Of a stretch of DNA of 64,000 nucleotides, positions 35,233 to 45,970 are shown piece by piece. The translations under genes and the position numbers were made by a program. Numbering within the stretch: position 1 is the first letter of the stretch; each line of letters starts with the position of its first letter. This DNA comes from Stomorhina lunata (lineage: Eukaryota > Arthropoda > Insecta > Diptera > Rhiniidae), in contig OW121742.1 in NCBI GenBank assembly GCA_933228675.1, positions 19,620,850 to 19,684,849 on the forward strand, given 5' to 3'. The notes under the pieces are model-generated. The model ran no database searches, was not told where the DNA came from, and saw only the letters and a list, made by a program, of their open reading frames with translations.

Positions 35233-35268
35233 CTAATGATCTTTCCAAAAATTACTTTGGTTTTTATA
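35233..35268 (-). promoter_or_regulatory. Core promoter of the gene at 34682-35183
   Basis: On the - strand AGTATAAAAACCAAA holds the TATA box at 35261-35268, and ATCATTAGTTTCTTGC holds TCATTAG at 35233-35239. The +1 is at about 35237, 31 bp from the TATA start. The same arrangement is seen at 30859-30894. Confidence 0.8.
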
Positions 35269-35819
35269 CTTGAGATCTCAATCAGCAAATAATCTGGAAT
35301 TGTCAAGAAAAAAAAATCCCTTTAATTTAAAAAAAACAGCACTTTAGTACTAAGTGTTTTGGCCGGTTTAAGTTTGGCCTTCATTTCATTCATGCTCGTA
35401 TTATATGATCGAGCATTAATCTTGTAGACGTCATTTGCTCACATACTCGCATTTTGTAGTAAAAATGTTAATGACTGGAGTAGCAAGAAAAAAAAATTGT
35501 ATTTGTCTTCGATCGTAAACCTAAATTGTTAAATAATGTTCAGATGATGTTTTAATTGACGAAGGTTGTGTTTAGAAATTTGAAGTGTTTTAGGTTCTTG
35601 CTACAAAATATCAAACGCGATCTAAGCCTTATTTACTCTTATTTAAATTGAACGTAATTGTTTAAGTTCTGGTTTCAAATTCTGGGTGTTTCTCAGTTAA
35701 TAGGATTAAGTTAAGAGAAAAGAATTATAGGAATGAAAAGAATATGTATTGATGTCTTGATGAAGATCAAGTTCATTATTGTAGGCGTTTAACCTTTTGA
35801 ATTCAGTTTATGATCAGAC
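35269..35819. promoter_or_regulatory. Shared upstream region of second head-to-head gene pair
   Basis: About 550 bp between the TATA boxes of the genes at 34682 and 35902, without coding content. A role in control of both genes is inferred only from the divergent layout. Confidence 0.4.
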
Positions 35820-35857
35820 TATAAAATGATTTGTTGGCCTAAGTGAAGTCATCAGTT
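35820..35857 (+). promoter_or_regulatory. Core promoter of the gene at 35902-36516
   Basis: TATAAAA at 35820-35826 and TCAGTT at 35852-35857 within GTCATCAGTTTCTTTTGAA. The +1 A is at 35854, 34 bp from the TATA. The 11-mer TTGGCCTAAGT lies between the two elements at 35834-35844. Confidence 0.8.
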
Positions 35858-35901
35858 TCTTTTGAATTCTCAACATAAACATTTCACAACCTTTTCTAAA
35901 A

Positions 35902-36516
35902 ATGTTCAAATTTGTAAGGTTTTTTTCTTCTTTCAATAACAAAATTTTTCAAAATTATTTAAATTTTTAAAATGTATCTATTCAGGTTACTTTCTTGGCC
36001 TGCATTTCCATTGCCTTAGCTGCTCCCGGCTTGTTGGCTGAACATCATACCCTTGTTGAAGAGCCCGTTCTAGCTAAAGTAGGCACCATTGTCCATTCCT
36101 CACCCTCAGCTGTATCCCACCAAAGTTTCACACGCGTTCACAACAAGGCTGTCATTACTCCTGTTGTTGCACCTGTTGTTAAGACCACCGTTCATGCTGT
36201 AGAACCAGCTGTAGCCGTTGTTAAGACAGTTGAACCCGTAGTTCCTGTGGTCAAGACCGTTGAAGCCCCTGTCGTTCACACTTATCATGCTGCTCCCGTT
36301 GTTAAGACCATCCATACTCCCGTTGTTGGTCATGCTGTAGCTCATCAATCTCATGTTCAAATACACTCAAATGCAGCTCTTGTTACCCCTGTGGTTAAGT
36401 CTGTCGTTCACACCGCTCCAGTGGTCCATTCTGCCCCTCTCGTTCATGCTGCCCCTGTCTATCACGCAACTCCCCTCGTCCACGCCGCTCCTGTAGCTCA
36501 TGTTTATCATCATTAG
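35902..36516 (+). CDS. Retinin-like cuticular protein with two family motifs (180 aa)
   Basis: Exon 1 is 35902..35913 (MFKF) with a GTAAG donor. The intron 35914..35985 ends in attcag, and exon 2 is 35986..36516. The signal peptide MFKFVTFLACISIALAAPG is followed by [23 protein letters not shown] (about residues 41-53), VHNKAVITPVVAPVVKTTVH, and a Val/Pro/Glu/Lys stretch (EPAVAVVKTVEPVVPVVKTV). A second motif follows (HAVAHQSHVQIHSNA, then [12 protein letters not shown]), and APVVH-type repeats end in VYHH. Compared with the neighbours, the extra Glu/Lys block and second motif make it closer to the gene at 22777 than to its divergent partner. Secreted cuticle role inferred. The antisense frame at 36106-36366 is a shadow. 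Confidence 0.93.
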
Positions 36517-36553
36517 GAGACATTTTAACTTGTCCAAGTGAATTTTATGTTTT

Positions 36554-36559
36554 AATAAA
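36554..36559 (+). terminator. Poly(A) signal of the gene at 35902-36516
   Basis: AATAAA 38 bp after the stop codon. The minisatellite begins immediately beyond it, so the transcript end sits at the array border. Confidence 0.65.
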
Positions 36560-36564
36560 AAAAA

Positions 36565-38790
36565 TTGTTTCTATAAAAATTTAACAACGAAAATTTTTCT
36601 TTAAAAATTCTACGACGAAAATTGTTTTATAAAAATCGAACAACGAACATTTTTCTATAAAAATTTAAGAACGAAAACTTTTCGGTAAAAATGAATGAAT
36701 CGAATTGTTTTTATAAAAATTATACAACGAAAATTTGTTCATAAAAATTTTTCTAAAAATTAATTAACGAAAATTTTGCTTTAAAAATTTGACAACGAAC
36801 ATTTTTCTATAAAAATTAATTAACAAAAATTTTTCATAAAAGTTTAAGAACGAAAACTTTTTGATACAAATTTTCCAACGAAAATTTTTTAAAAGGAAAT
36901 TTTATTAAAAAAATTTGACAAGAAAAATTTTTCTATAAAAATTTGACAACAAAAATTTTTCTATAAAAATTTGACAACGAAAATTTTTCTATAAAAATTT
37001 AAAACGAAAATTTTTCTATAAAAATTTGACAACGAAAATTTTTCTATCAAAATTTGACAGCGAACATTTTTCTATAAAAATTTGACAGCGAAGATTTTTT
37101 GATAAAAATTTTTAAAGGAAGTTTTACTAAAAAAATTTGACAGCGAAAATTTTTTTTAAAAAATTTTACAACGAAAATTTTTCTATAAAATTTAACGACG
37201 AAAATTTTTTAATAAAAATTTAGCAACGAAAATTTTTCTATAACAATTAAACAACGAAAATTTTTCCACAAAAATTTAACAACGAAAATTTTTCCATAAA
37301 AATTTAACAACGAACATTTTTTTTATAAAAATTTAATAACGAAAATTTTTCTATAAAAATTTAACTTCGAAAATTTTTCTATAAAAATTTAACTTTGAAA
37401 ATTTTTCTATAAAAATTTGACAACGAAAATTTTTCATAAAAATTTAACTACGAAATGTTTCTATAAAAATTTGACAACGTAAATTTTTCTATAAAAATTT
37501 GGCAAACAAAAATTTTTCAAAAAAAATTTGACAACGAAAATTTTTCTAAAAAAATTTAATGGAAAATTTTTCTATTAAAATTTGACAACGTAAATTTTTC
37601 TATAAAAACTTGACAACTTAATTTTTCTATAAAAATTTCATAACGAAAATTTTTCTATAAAAATTTAACAACGAAAACTTTTCTATAAAAATTTAACAAG
37701 GAAAATTTTCCTATAAAAATTTAACAAGGAAAATTTCCCTATAAAAATTTAACAAGGAAAATTTTCTTATAAAAATTTGACAACGAAAATTTTTCTATCA
37801 AAATTTGATAACGAAAATTTTTCTATTAAAATTCGACAACGTAAATTTTTCTATAAAAAATTGACAACATAAATTTGTCTATAAAAATTTCATAACTAAA
37901 ATTTTTCTATAAAAATTTCATAACTAAAATTTTTCTATAAAAAATTGACAAGGAAAATTTTTTGTTAAAAATTTTTCTTTAAAAATTTTTTCAACGAAAA
38001 TTTTTCTAAAAAATTTTACAACGAAAATGTTTCTACAAAAATTCGATAATGAAAATTTTTCTATAAAAATTTGTCGATAAAAAGTTCATCAAATAGATTT
38101 TTTTAATAAAATTTGTCTATATAAAATTTGACATCGAAAATTGTCGATATAAAAATTTGACAATCAAAAATGTTTCTATAAAAATTTAATAACGAAAATT
38201 TTTCTATAAAAATTTAGCAACGAAAATTTTTCTTTAAAAATTTAACAACGAAAATTTTCCAAAAAAAAAATTGACAGCGAAAATTAAAAAAAAAAAATTT
38301 GACAACGAAAATTTTTCTATAAAAATTAATCAACGAAAATTTTTCTATAAAAATTTAACGACGAACATTTTTCTATAAAAATTTAACACCGAAAATTTTT
38401 CTATAAAAATTTAACAACGAACATTTTTTTTAAATTTGACAACGAAAATGTTTAAAAAAAATTTGACAACGAAAATTTTTCAAAACAAATTTGACAACGA
38501 AAATTTTTCTAAAAAAATTTGACAATGTAAATTTTTCTATAAGAATTTGACAACGTAAATTTTTCTACAAAAATTTGGTAACGAAAATTTGTCTATAAAA
38601 ATTTGACAAAGAAAATTTTTCTTTAAAATTTTTTTTTTAATTTTTCTTTAAAAATTTTTCTTCGAAAATTTGTCTATATAAAATTTTTACAATCGAAAAT
38701 TTTTCTATAAAAATTTGGCAACGAAAATTTTTCTATAGAAATTTGATAACAAAAATTTTTCTATAACAATTTGACAACGAAAAAATTGTT
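36565..38790. repeat. 28-bp AT minisatellite, ACAACG-tagged (left of the 39.4 kb gene)
   Basis: About 80 moderately diverged units of 28 bp: tag GACAACG or TTAACAACG, then AAAATTTTTCTATAAAAATT. The halves AAATTTTT and AAAAATTT are mutual inverted repeats around CTAT. Unit variants are mixed and there is no large uniform block, so this array seems older than those at 7 or 60 kb. The same family in the same orientation lies on the other side of the next gene. Confidence 0.93.
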
Positions 38791-39368
38791 TCTAAAAAGG
38801 GTATTTTTTCAGGATTTGATACTAATAGAAAATTTTGGTACTTTTTTGAAACTTATGTTCATTGTTTCAAAAAAGTACCATATATACTTTCATACTTTTT
38901 TGTGTTACTTAAGCCAGGAATCAACATGTTTTTCGTACTTTTTTTTATAACAAAAATATCAAAGTAGCAAACTTTTTGGTACTGTGGTACATTTTTTTAC
39001 AACTTTACAATTATGTAAAACTAAAATTAATAACAAAGATCTGGTATATTTTCAAAAATTCAGCGAAGTTGGTACTTTTTAACAATAGCACCTTTTTTTA
39101 ATATTAGGAATTATCACTAGAATAAACAATTAAATTCATCTGATTAAATAAAAATATAAAATTAGTGTTTGGTACTTTTTAAAAATGCAATCCATTTTGG
39201 TACTTTTGTTCCTTTGGAACCAATTAGTGCTTTTCCTTGTCAAAATATTAGAAAACTCTGCCATTCTAGTACTATTTAGTACAATAAATTTTAATATTTT
39301 TATAGTGCTTTCTGGAAAAAAGGTATATAAAACAAGTTGTTAATAAATTTAAAAAAGTCCTTTTCGAT
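38791..39368. other. Intergenic DNA rich in GGTACTTTT-type motifs
   Basis: The motif gtactttt (or its complement) recurs irregularly at least eight times between about 38828 and 39260. No regular period, gene or known element could be recognised. Meaning unknown. Confidence 0.5.
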
Positions 39369-39374
39369 TTTATT
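39369..39374 (-). terminator. Poly(A) signal of the gene at 39406
   Basis: tttatt on the + strand reads AATAAA on the gene strand, 32 bp beyond the stop codon. Confidence 0.65.
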
Positions 39375-39405
39375 AAAATATTGTTACAATTAAATAAATT
39401 AGAGT

Positions 39406-39918
39406 TTAATGAATGGCATGATAAGCAGCAGGAGCTGAGTGTACAACTGGAACAGAGTGGACTACGGGAGCAGCGGCATAAGTGTGGACAACAGGAGCTG
39501 CAGCATACGAGTGGACTACAGGAGCAGCAGAAATTGTTTTTACAACTGGAGCGGCGGCATAGGTGTGTACAACGGGAGCAGCAGCAATAGTCTTAACAAC
39601 GGGAGCACTTGCGTAAGTATGGACAACAGGAGCGGCCGCTACTGTCTTTACAATGGGAGCACTTTCAACTGTATGAACAACAGGGGTGGCAACAGTTTTC
39701 AAAACTGGAGCGGCAGCGTAAGTGTGCACAACTGGTACTTTTTTCTCCAAATTGGTAAAACTTTGATGGGTAATGGCTGAGGAGGCGCTGTTATCCACAA
39801 TAGCGGTCTTGGCGACAACAGCGGCAGGTTGAACTAGAGTATGATGAGTTTCATGTACATAACCAGGAGCAGCTGAGGCTACGGCTACTAAAGCAAAGAC
39901 AGCAATGAACTTGAACAT
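39406..39918 (-). CDS. Intronless retinin-like cuticular protein (170 aa)
   Basis: A single uninterrupted frame encodes MFKFIAVFALVAVASAAPG, so the intron that follows the MFKF codons in most neighbours is absent here. After the signal peptide come HETHHTLVQPAAVVAKTAIV and NSASSAITHQSFT (about residues 43-55). Then LEKKVPVV replaces the usual HNKA/TPVVKTT block, so half of the family signature is lost. The rest is about ten repeats of [11 protein letters not shown] and related units, ending in AAYHAIH. Composition and signal peptide support a secreted cuticle protein. A TATA/initiator promoter is present. Clean intron loss suggests a gene-conversion or retrocopy event, but a promoter at the usual distance argues against a simple processed retrocopy. 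Confidence 0.92.
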   Translation of the reverse strand: MFKFIAVFALVAVASAAPGYVHETHHTLVQPAAVVAKTAIVDNSASSAITHQSFTNLEKKVPVVHTYAAAPVLKTVATPVVHTVESAPIVKTVAAAPVVHTYASAPVVKTIAAAPVVHTYAAAPVVKTISAAPVVHSYAAAPVVHTYAAAPVVHSVPVVHSAPAAYHAIH

Positions 39919-39971
39919 TTTGATGGGTTTTGTTGGTAAAATGGTTGTTCTACTCAGAAGGAATGGATATG

Positions 39972-40009
39972 AACTGATAACATTTCGAATAAATGATTGG
40001 TCATTTATA
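39972..40009 (-). promoter_or_regulatory. Core promoter of the gene at 39406-39918
   Basis: On the - strand TATAAA is at 40004-40009 and TCAGTT at 39972-39977. The +1 is at about 39975, 34 bp from the TATA start and about 57 bp upstream of the ATG. Confidence 0.75.
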
Positions 40010-40249
40010 CCAAAAAAATAAGTGTAGGTAAGTTAATTGAGCAACATGTGAAGACTTATTGTTTGTATTTTGATTAAAGGTACTGTATTGGTTTTTTTTG
40101 TAAATCTATTTCTATTTTAGCAGTTTCATTCATGTTCATTTTTACACTCGACAGATAATGTCAGTTAATTTTACAGAATTAATTGAAGTTTTAACTAAAA
40201 GCTGACCGCTTTACCACCCAAAAAAGTCATTTAAGTTCAAAGCACTCGA

Positions 40250-42515
40250 AATGTATATAGATAATTTTCTATAAAAAGTTCGTATCGAAAATTTTTCTAT
40301 AAAAATTTTATACTGAAAGTTTTAAAAATTTCATATCGAAACCGAAATTTTTTTTATTAAAATTTCATATCCAAAATTTTTCTATAAAAATTTGACAACG
40401 AAAATTTTTCTATACAAATTTCACATAAAAAATTTTTTTATAAAAATTTCATATAGAAAATTTTTCTATAAAGATTTCATATCGAAAATTTTTCTATAAA
40501 AATTTCGTATCAAAAATTTTTCTATAAAAATTTAACAACGAAAATTTTTTCTATAAAAATTTAACAACGAAAATTTTTTCTATAAAAATTAAACAACAAA
40601 AAATTTTCTATAAAAATTTTATACCGAAAGTTTTACTTTAAAAATTTATATTGATTTTTTTTAATAAAAATTTTATATCGATTTTTTTATTTATAAAAAT
40701 TTCATATCGAAAATTTTTCTATAAAAATTTTATATCGAAAATTTTACTTTAAAAATTTCATATCGAAACCGAAATTTTTTTTATTAAAATTTCATATCAA
40801 AAATTTTTCTGTAAAAATTTTATACCAAAAAAATGTCTATAAAAATTTGACAACGAAAATTTTTCTATAAAAATGTGACAAAAAAAAAAAAAAACTGTAA
40901 AAATTTGACATCGACGATTTTTCTATAAACATTTAACAACAAAAAATTTTCTATAAAAATTTAAGAACGAAAATTGTTCTATTAAAATTAAACTACGAAC
41001 ATTTTTCTACAAAAATTTAACAACGAAAATTTTTCTACAAAAATTTAACATCGATAAATTTTTCAACGAAAATTTTTCTATAAAAAATTTTCAACGAAAA
41101 TTTTTCTATAAAAATTTGATACCGAAAAATTTTTTATAAAAATTTACCAACGAAAATTTTTCTATAAAAATTAAACAATTTTTATATAAAAATTTAACAA
41201 AGAAAATTTTTCTATAAAAATTTGGCAACGAAAAATTGACACTGAAAATTTTTCTATAAATATTTTACACTGAAAATTTTTCTATAAAAATTTGACGCCG
41301 AAAAATTTTCTATAAAAATTTGACGCCGAAAAATTTTCTAAAAAAATTCAACACGAAAATGTTTTAAAATTTGACAACGAAAAATTTTCTAAAAAAATTT
41401 TACACGAAAATGTTTCTGTTAAAATTTGACAACGCAAATTTTTCTATCAAAATTTCACAACGAAAGTTTTTTTTGTAAAAAATTAACAGCGAAAATTTGT
41501 CGATAAAAATATGATAACGAAAATATTTCTGTAAAAATTTGACGACGAAAATTTTTCTTTTAAAGTTTAACAACGATAATTTATCTTTCAAAACTTAACA
41601 TTGAAAATTTTTCTATAAAAATTTGACAACGAAAATTTTTCGATAAATTTTTAACAACGAAAATTTTGTTTGTAAAAATTTGACTACTAAAATTTTTCTA
41701 TAAAAATTTGACACCGAAAATTTTTCTATAAAATTTGACAACGAAAATTTTTTTTATAGAAACCGACAACGAAAACTTTTCGAAAAAAATTTGACAACGA
41801 AAATGTTTCTATAAAAATTTGATAAAGAAAATTTTTCTATAAAAATTTGACAACGAAAATTGTTCTATAAAAATTTGACAACGAAAATTTTTTTATTAAA
41901 ATTTGATAACGAAAATTGTTTTTTAAAAATTTGACAACGAAAATTGTTCTTTAAAAATTTGACAATGAAATTTTTTTTATAAAAATTTGACAACAAAAAT
42001 TTTCTATAAAAATTTAACAACGAAAATTTTTCTATAAAAATTTAACACGAAAATGTTTTTGTTAAAATTTGACAACGAAAATTTGTCTGTAAAAATTTGA
42101 CAACGAAAATTGTTCTTTAAAAATTTAACAGCGAAAATTTTTCGATCAAATTTTGACAACGAAATTTTTTCTGTAAAAATTTAACAACGAAAATTTTTCC
42201 ATAAAAATTTTACAACGAAAATTTTTCTATAAAAATTTAACAAAAATTGTTCTATAAAATTTAACAACGAAAATTTTTCTATCAAAATTTGGCAACGAAA
42301 ATTTTGTATAAAAGTTTGACAGCGAAATTTTATTTTGTTTAAATTTGTCGATACAAATTTCACATCAAATAGATGTTTATAAAATTTGTCGATGTTTAAT
42401 CTTGCATCGAAAATCTGTCGATATAAAATTTTGACAAGGAATTTTTTTTTTGACAAAAATTAACATTTTTCTATTAATAATTGGACATCGACAATTTTTC
42501 TAAAATTTTTTCTTT
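40250..42515. repeat. 28-bp AT minisatellite, ACAACG-tagged (right of the 39.4 kb gene)
   Basis: Same unit family and orientation as at 36.6-38.8 kb: GACAACG followed by AAAATTTTTCTATAAAAATT. Near the left border a variant tag (TTCATATCG, TTTATACCG) dominates. Duplicated blocks are visible there, for example the catatcgaaaccgaaat text at about 40334 and 40758. Lysine/phenylalanine-rich frames across it are repeat products. Confidence 0.93.
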
Positions 42516-43218
42516 TTTTTGTGTCAACCGAATATTATGCTATAGAAAATTGACTAAACATAACCTAGAAACATTGAGTTAATAAATTTTCTGAGTGTAG
42601 TTTTCTTGGTTTCTGTAGTTTTGTAAAAACTCTGATTTTAAAACTTTAACCGGTTCATTTTTAGGTTTCAGTAATTGGATATTTTATGTATTAAGTAGCA
42701 CTTTATTGTTTTGTCATTATTTTCTTCTTGTTGAAATTTTGAAATTAAATTTTCGTAAATTGTAATTGTTAAATTATCCAAACAATAGTTTGCGTTTACT
42801 ATTTTTGGCTTCAAAAATATTATAAAATCCGTAGTAAAGGGAGTAAACGAAAAAAATTTACATTATAAAATTTAAAAAGTTCGAAATGTTTGAAGATAAA
42901 TACCTAAATAATTATCATCAATGAATCCAAATCCAATTTTTAAAATTCTAAAAACAGCAGATAAATTTTATATATTTTTGTAAAATGTTCTTCGAACAAA
43001 AGATTTGCGATAGGGAAAATTTTAGGAATATCAATAAATATTTGTATTTCTAACGTTATGAACTTTGACTTCTATATTTAAATATATTTTAAATAGTAAA
43101 CATTTTTTTGTATCCAACCTTTATTTGGTAGTTTAAAAAGAATTATTTTGTTGCTGAGCAGAATTTTTGAAATCCGCATTCTAAGAGGATTAAAACATGT
43201 ATGATTTTATCCCTAAAA
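42516..43218. other. AT-rich intergenic DNA, no gene seen
   Basis: Unique sequence, no coding content. The phrase ttttaggtttcagtaattgg near 42660 resembles ctttaggtttctgtaattgt near 49083, perhaps an old duplication. Confidence 0.45.
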
Positions 43219-45970
43219 ACTTATTATTTATTTATATAAGATTTAGAAATAAATAAAATACTACATTTCAGAAACAAGATATGAATAAATATTAAAATTT
43301 AAATTATTTCTAATCCTTTGAAGTATTAAAGTTTTAATAAAATACATAAGAATAATGAGATTTATCTATTTTTACATACTTGCTCTAAGATTTTTATTGT
43401 TAACCCGAAAATGACCAAGGTCATTTAAGTGACAGCAAATGCATATGTTTTTTTTTAAGATGTTAAGTAGTTTTTTTTAGAAAGATTTCTATAAAAAAGT
43501 GTTTAAACATTTTTTTAAGAAAATTTTTAACAATTTTTTAAGAAAATTTTTGATAAAATTTTTTATAGAAAATTATTGATATGAAATCTTTTATATAAAA
43601 CTTTTTATAAGATATTTTCAAAATAACTTTTTTTTTAGGAAATTTTTGATTTAAAATTTTCGATATAAAATTTTTAAGAAAATTTTTGATATCAATTTTT
43701 AAAACAAAATTTTTGATATAAAATTTTTTATAGCAAATTTTCGATATACAATTTTTATAGAAAATTTTCGATAAAAATTTTTTTATAGAAAATTTTTTTC
43801 ATATATAATTTTTTATAGAAAGTTTAGATACAAAATTTTAGATATAAAATTTTTTATAGAAAATTTTTGATAGAAAATTTTCAATATGAAATTTTTGATA
43901 AAAAATTTTCGATATAAAATTTTTTTATGGAAAATTTTCGATATAAAATTTTATATCAAAAATTTTCTTTATGAAATATTTAATAAAAAATTTTCGCTTT
44001 AAGTTTTTTGTAGAACATTTTTGATATAAAATTTTTGGTATAAAATTTTGTATAAAACAATTTCGATACTAAATTTTTTATAGAAAATTTTGGATATAAA
44101 ATTTTTGATACAAAATTTTCGATAAAAATTTTTTATAGAAAATTTTCGATAAACAATTTTCGATATGAAATTTTTGATACAAAATTTTCGATAAAATTTT
44201 TTTTATAGAAAATTTTCGATATAAAATTGTCAATATAAAATATTTAATAGAAAATTTTCGCTATAAATTTTTTGTAGAAAATTTTCGATATAAATTTTTT
44301 GTAGAAAATTTTCGATATCAATTTTTTGTAGAAAATTTTCGATATAAAGTTTTTTATAAAAAATGTTCGATATAAAATTTTTTATAAAAAATTGTTGGCA
44401 TACAATTTTTTATAAAACATTTTCGATATTAAATTTTTTATAGAAAATTTTGGATATAAAATTTTTTATAGAAAATTTTTGATATATTTTCGATTAATTT
44501 TTTTTTTTTTAGAAAATTTTCTATGTGAAATTTTTTAAAGAAATTTTTTGATATAAACTTATTATTTATTTATATAAGATTTACAAATAAATAAAAAACT
44601 ACATTTCAGATACAAGATATGAATAAATATTAAAATTTAAATTATTTCTAATCCTTTGAAGTATTAAAGTTTTAATAAAATACATAAGAATAATGAGATT
44701 TATCTATTTTTACATACTTCCTCTAAGATTTTTATTGTTAACCCTAAAATGACCAAGGTCATTTAAGCGACAGCAAATGCATATGTTTTTTTTTTTTAAG
44801 AAAAATTTCTTAATGAAAATTTTTCTGTAGAAAAATCGATGTTAAGTAGTTTTTTTTTTAGAAAGATTTCTATAAAAAATTGTTTAACCATTTTTTTAAG
44901 AAAATTTTTGATATAAATTTTTTATAGAAAATTTTTGATAAAATTTTTTATAGAAAATTATTGATATGAAATCTTTTATATAAAACTTTTTATAAGATAT
45001 TTTCGAAATAACTTTTTTTTTTAGGAAATTTTTGATTTAAAATTTTCGATATAAAATTTTTAAGAAAATTTTTGATATAAATTTTTAAAACAAAATTTTT
45101 GATATAAAATTTTTTATAGCAAATTTTCGATATACAATTTTTATAGAAAATTTTCGATAAAAATTTTTTTATAGAAAATTTTTTTCATATATAATTTTTT
45201 ATAGAAAGTTTAGATACAAAATTTTAGATAAAACATTTTTTATAGAAAATTTTTGATAGAAAATTTTCAATATGAAATTTTTGATAAAAAATTTTCGATA
45301 TAAAATTTTTGATACAAAATTTTCGATAAAAATTTTTTTATGGAAAATTTTCGATATAAAATTTTATATCAAAAATTTTCTTTATGAAATATTTAATAAA
45401 AAAATTTTGCTTTAAGTTTTTTGTAGAACATTTTGGATATAAAATTTTTGGTATAAAATTTTGTATAAAACAATTTCGATACTAAATTTTTTATATTTAG
45501 AAAATTTTGGATATAAAATTTTTGATACAAAATTTTCGATACAAATTTTTTATAGAAAATTTTCGATAAACAATTTTCGTTATGAAATTTTTGATACAAA
45601 ATTTTCGATAAAATTTTTTTTATATAAAATTTTCGATATAAAATTGTCAATATAAAATATTTAATAGAAAATTTTCGCTATAAATTTTTTGTAGAAAATT
45701 TTCGATATAAATTTTTTGTAGAAAATTTTCGATATAAATTTTTTGTAGAAAATTTTCGATATAAAGTTTTTTATAAAAAATGTTCGATATAAAATTTTTT
45801 ATAAAAAATTGTTGGCATACAATTTTTTATAAAACATTTTCGATATTAAATTTTTTATGGAAAATTTTGGATATAAAATTTTTTATAGAAAATTTTGGAT
45901 ATATTTTCGATTAAATTTTTTTTTTAGAAAATTTTCGATGTGAAATTTTTTAAAGAAATTTTTTGATATA
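43219..45970. repeat. 1.34-kb segmental tandem duplication
   Basis: Copy 1 (43219-44556) and copy 2 (from 44557 to about 45970) each start with acttattatttatttatata. Each then has a unique stretch of about 230 bp (tcctttgaagtattaaagtt, atgaccaaggtcatttaag, gcaaatgcatatg) and a run of AT minisatellite units with matching variants, ending in cgatgtgaaattttttaaag or its one-base variant. The offset is 1338 bp at the start. Copy 2 carries small insertions, for example near 44800. The duplication therefore includes part of an array plus its neighbouring unique DNA. Confidence 0.92.
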
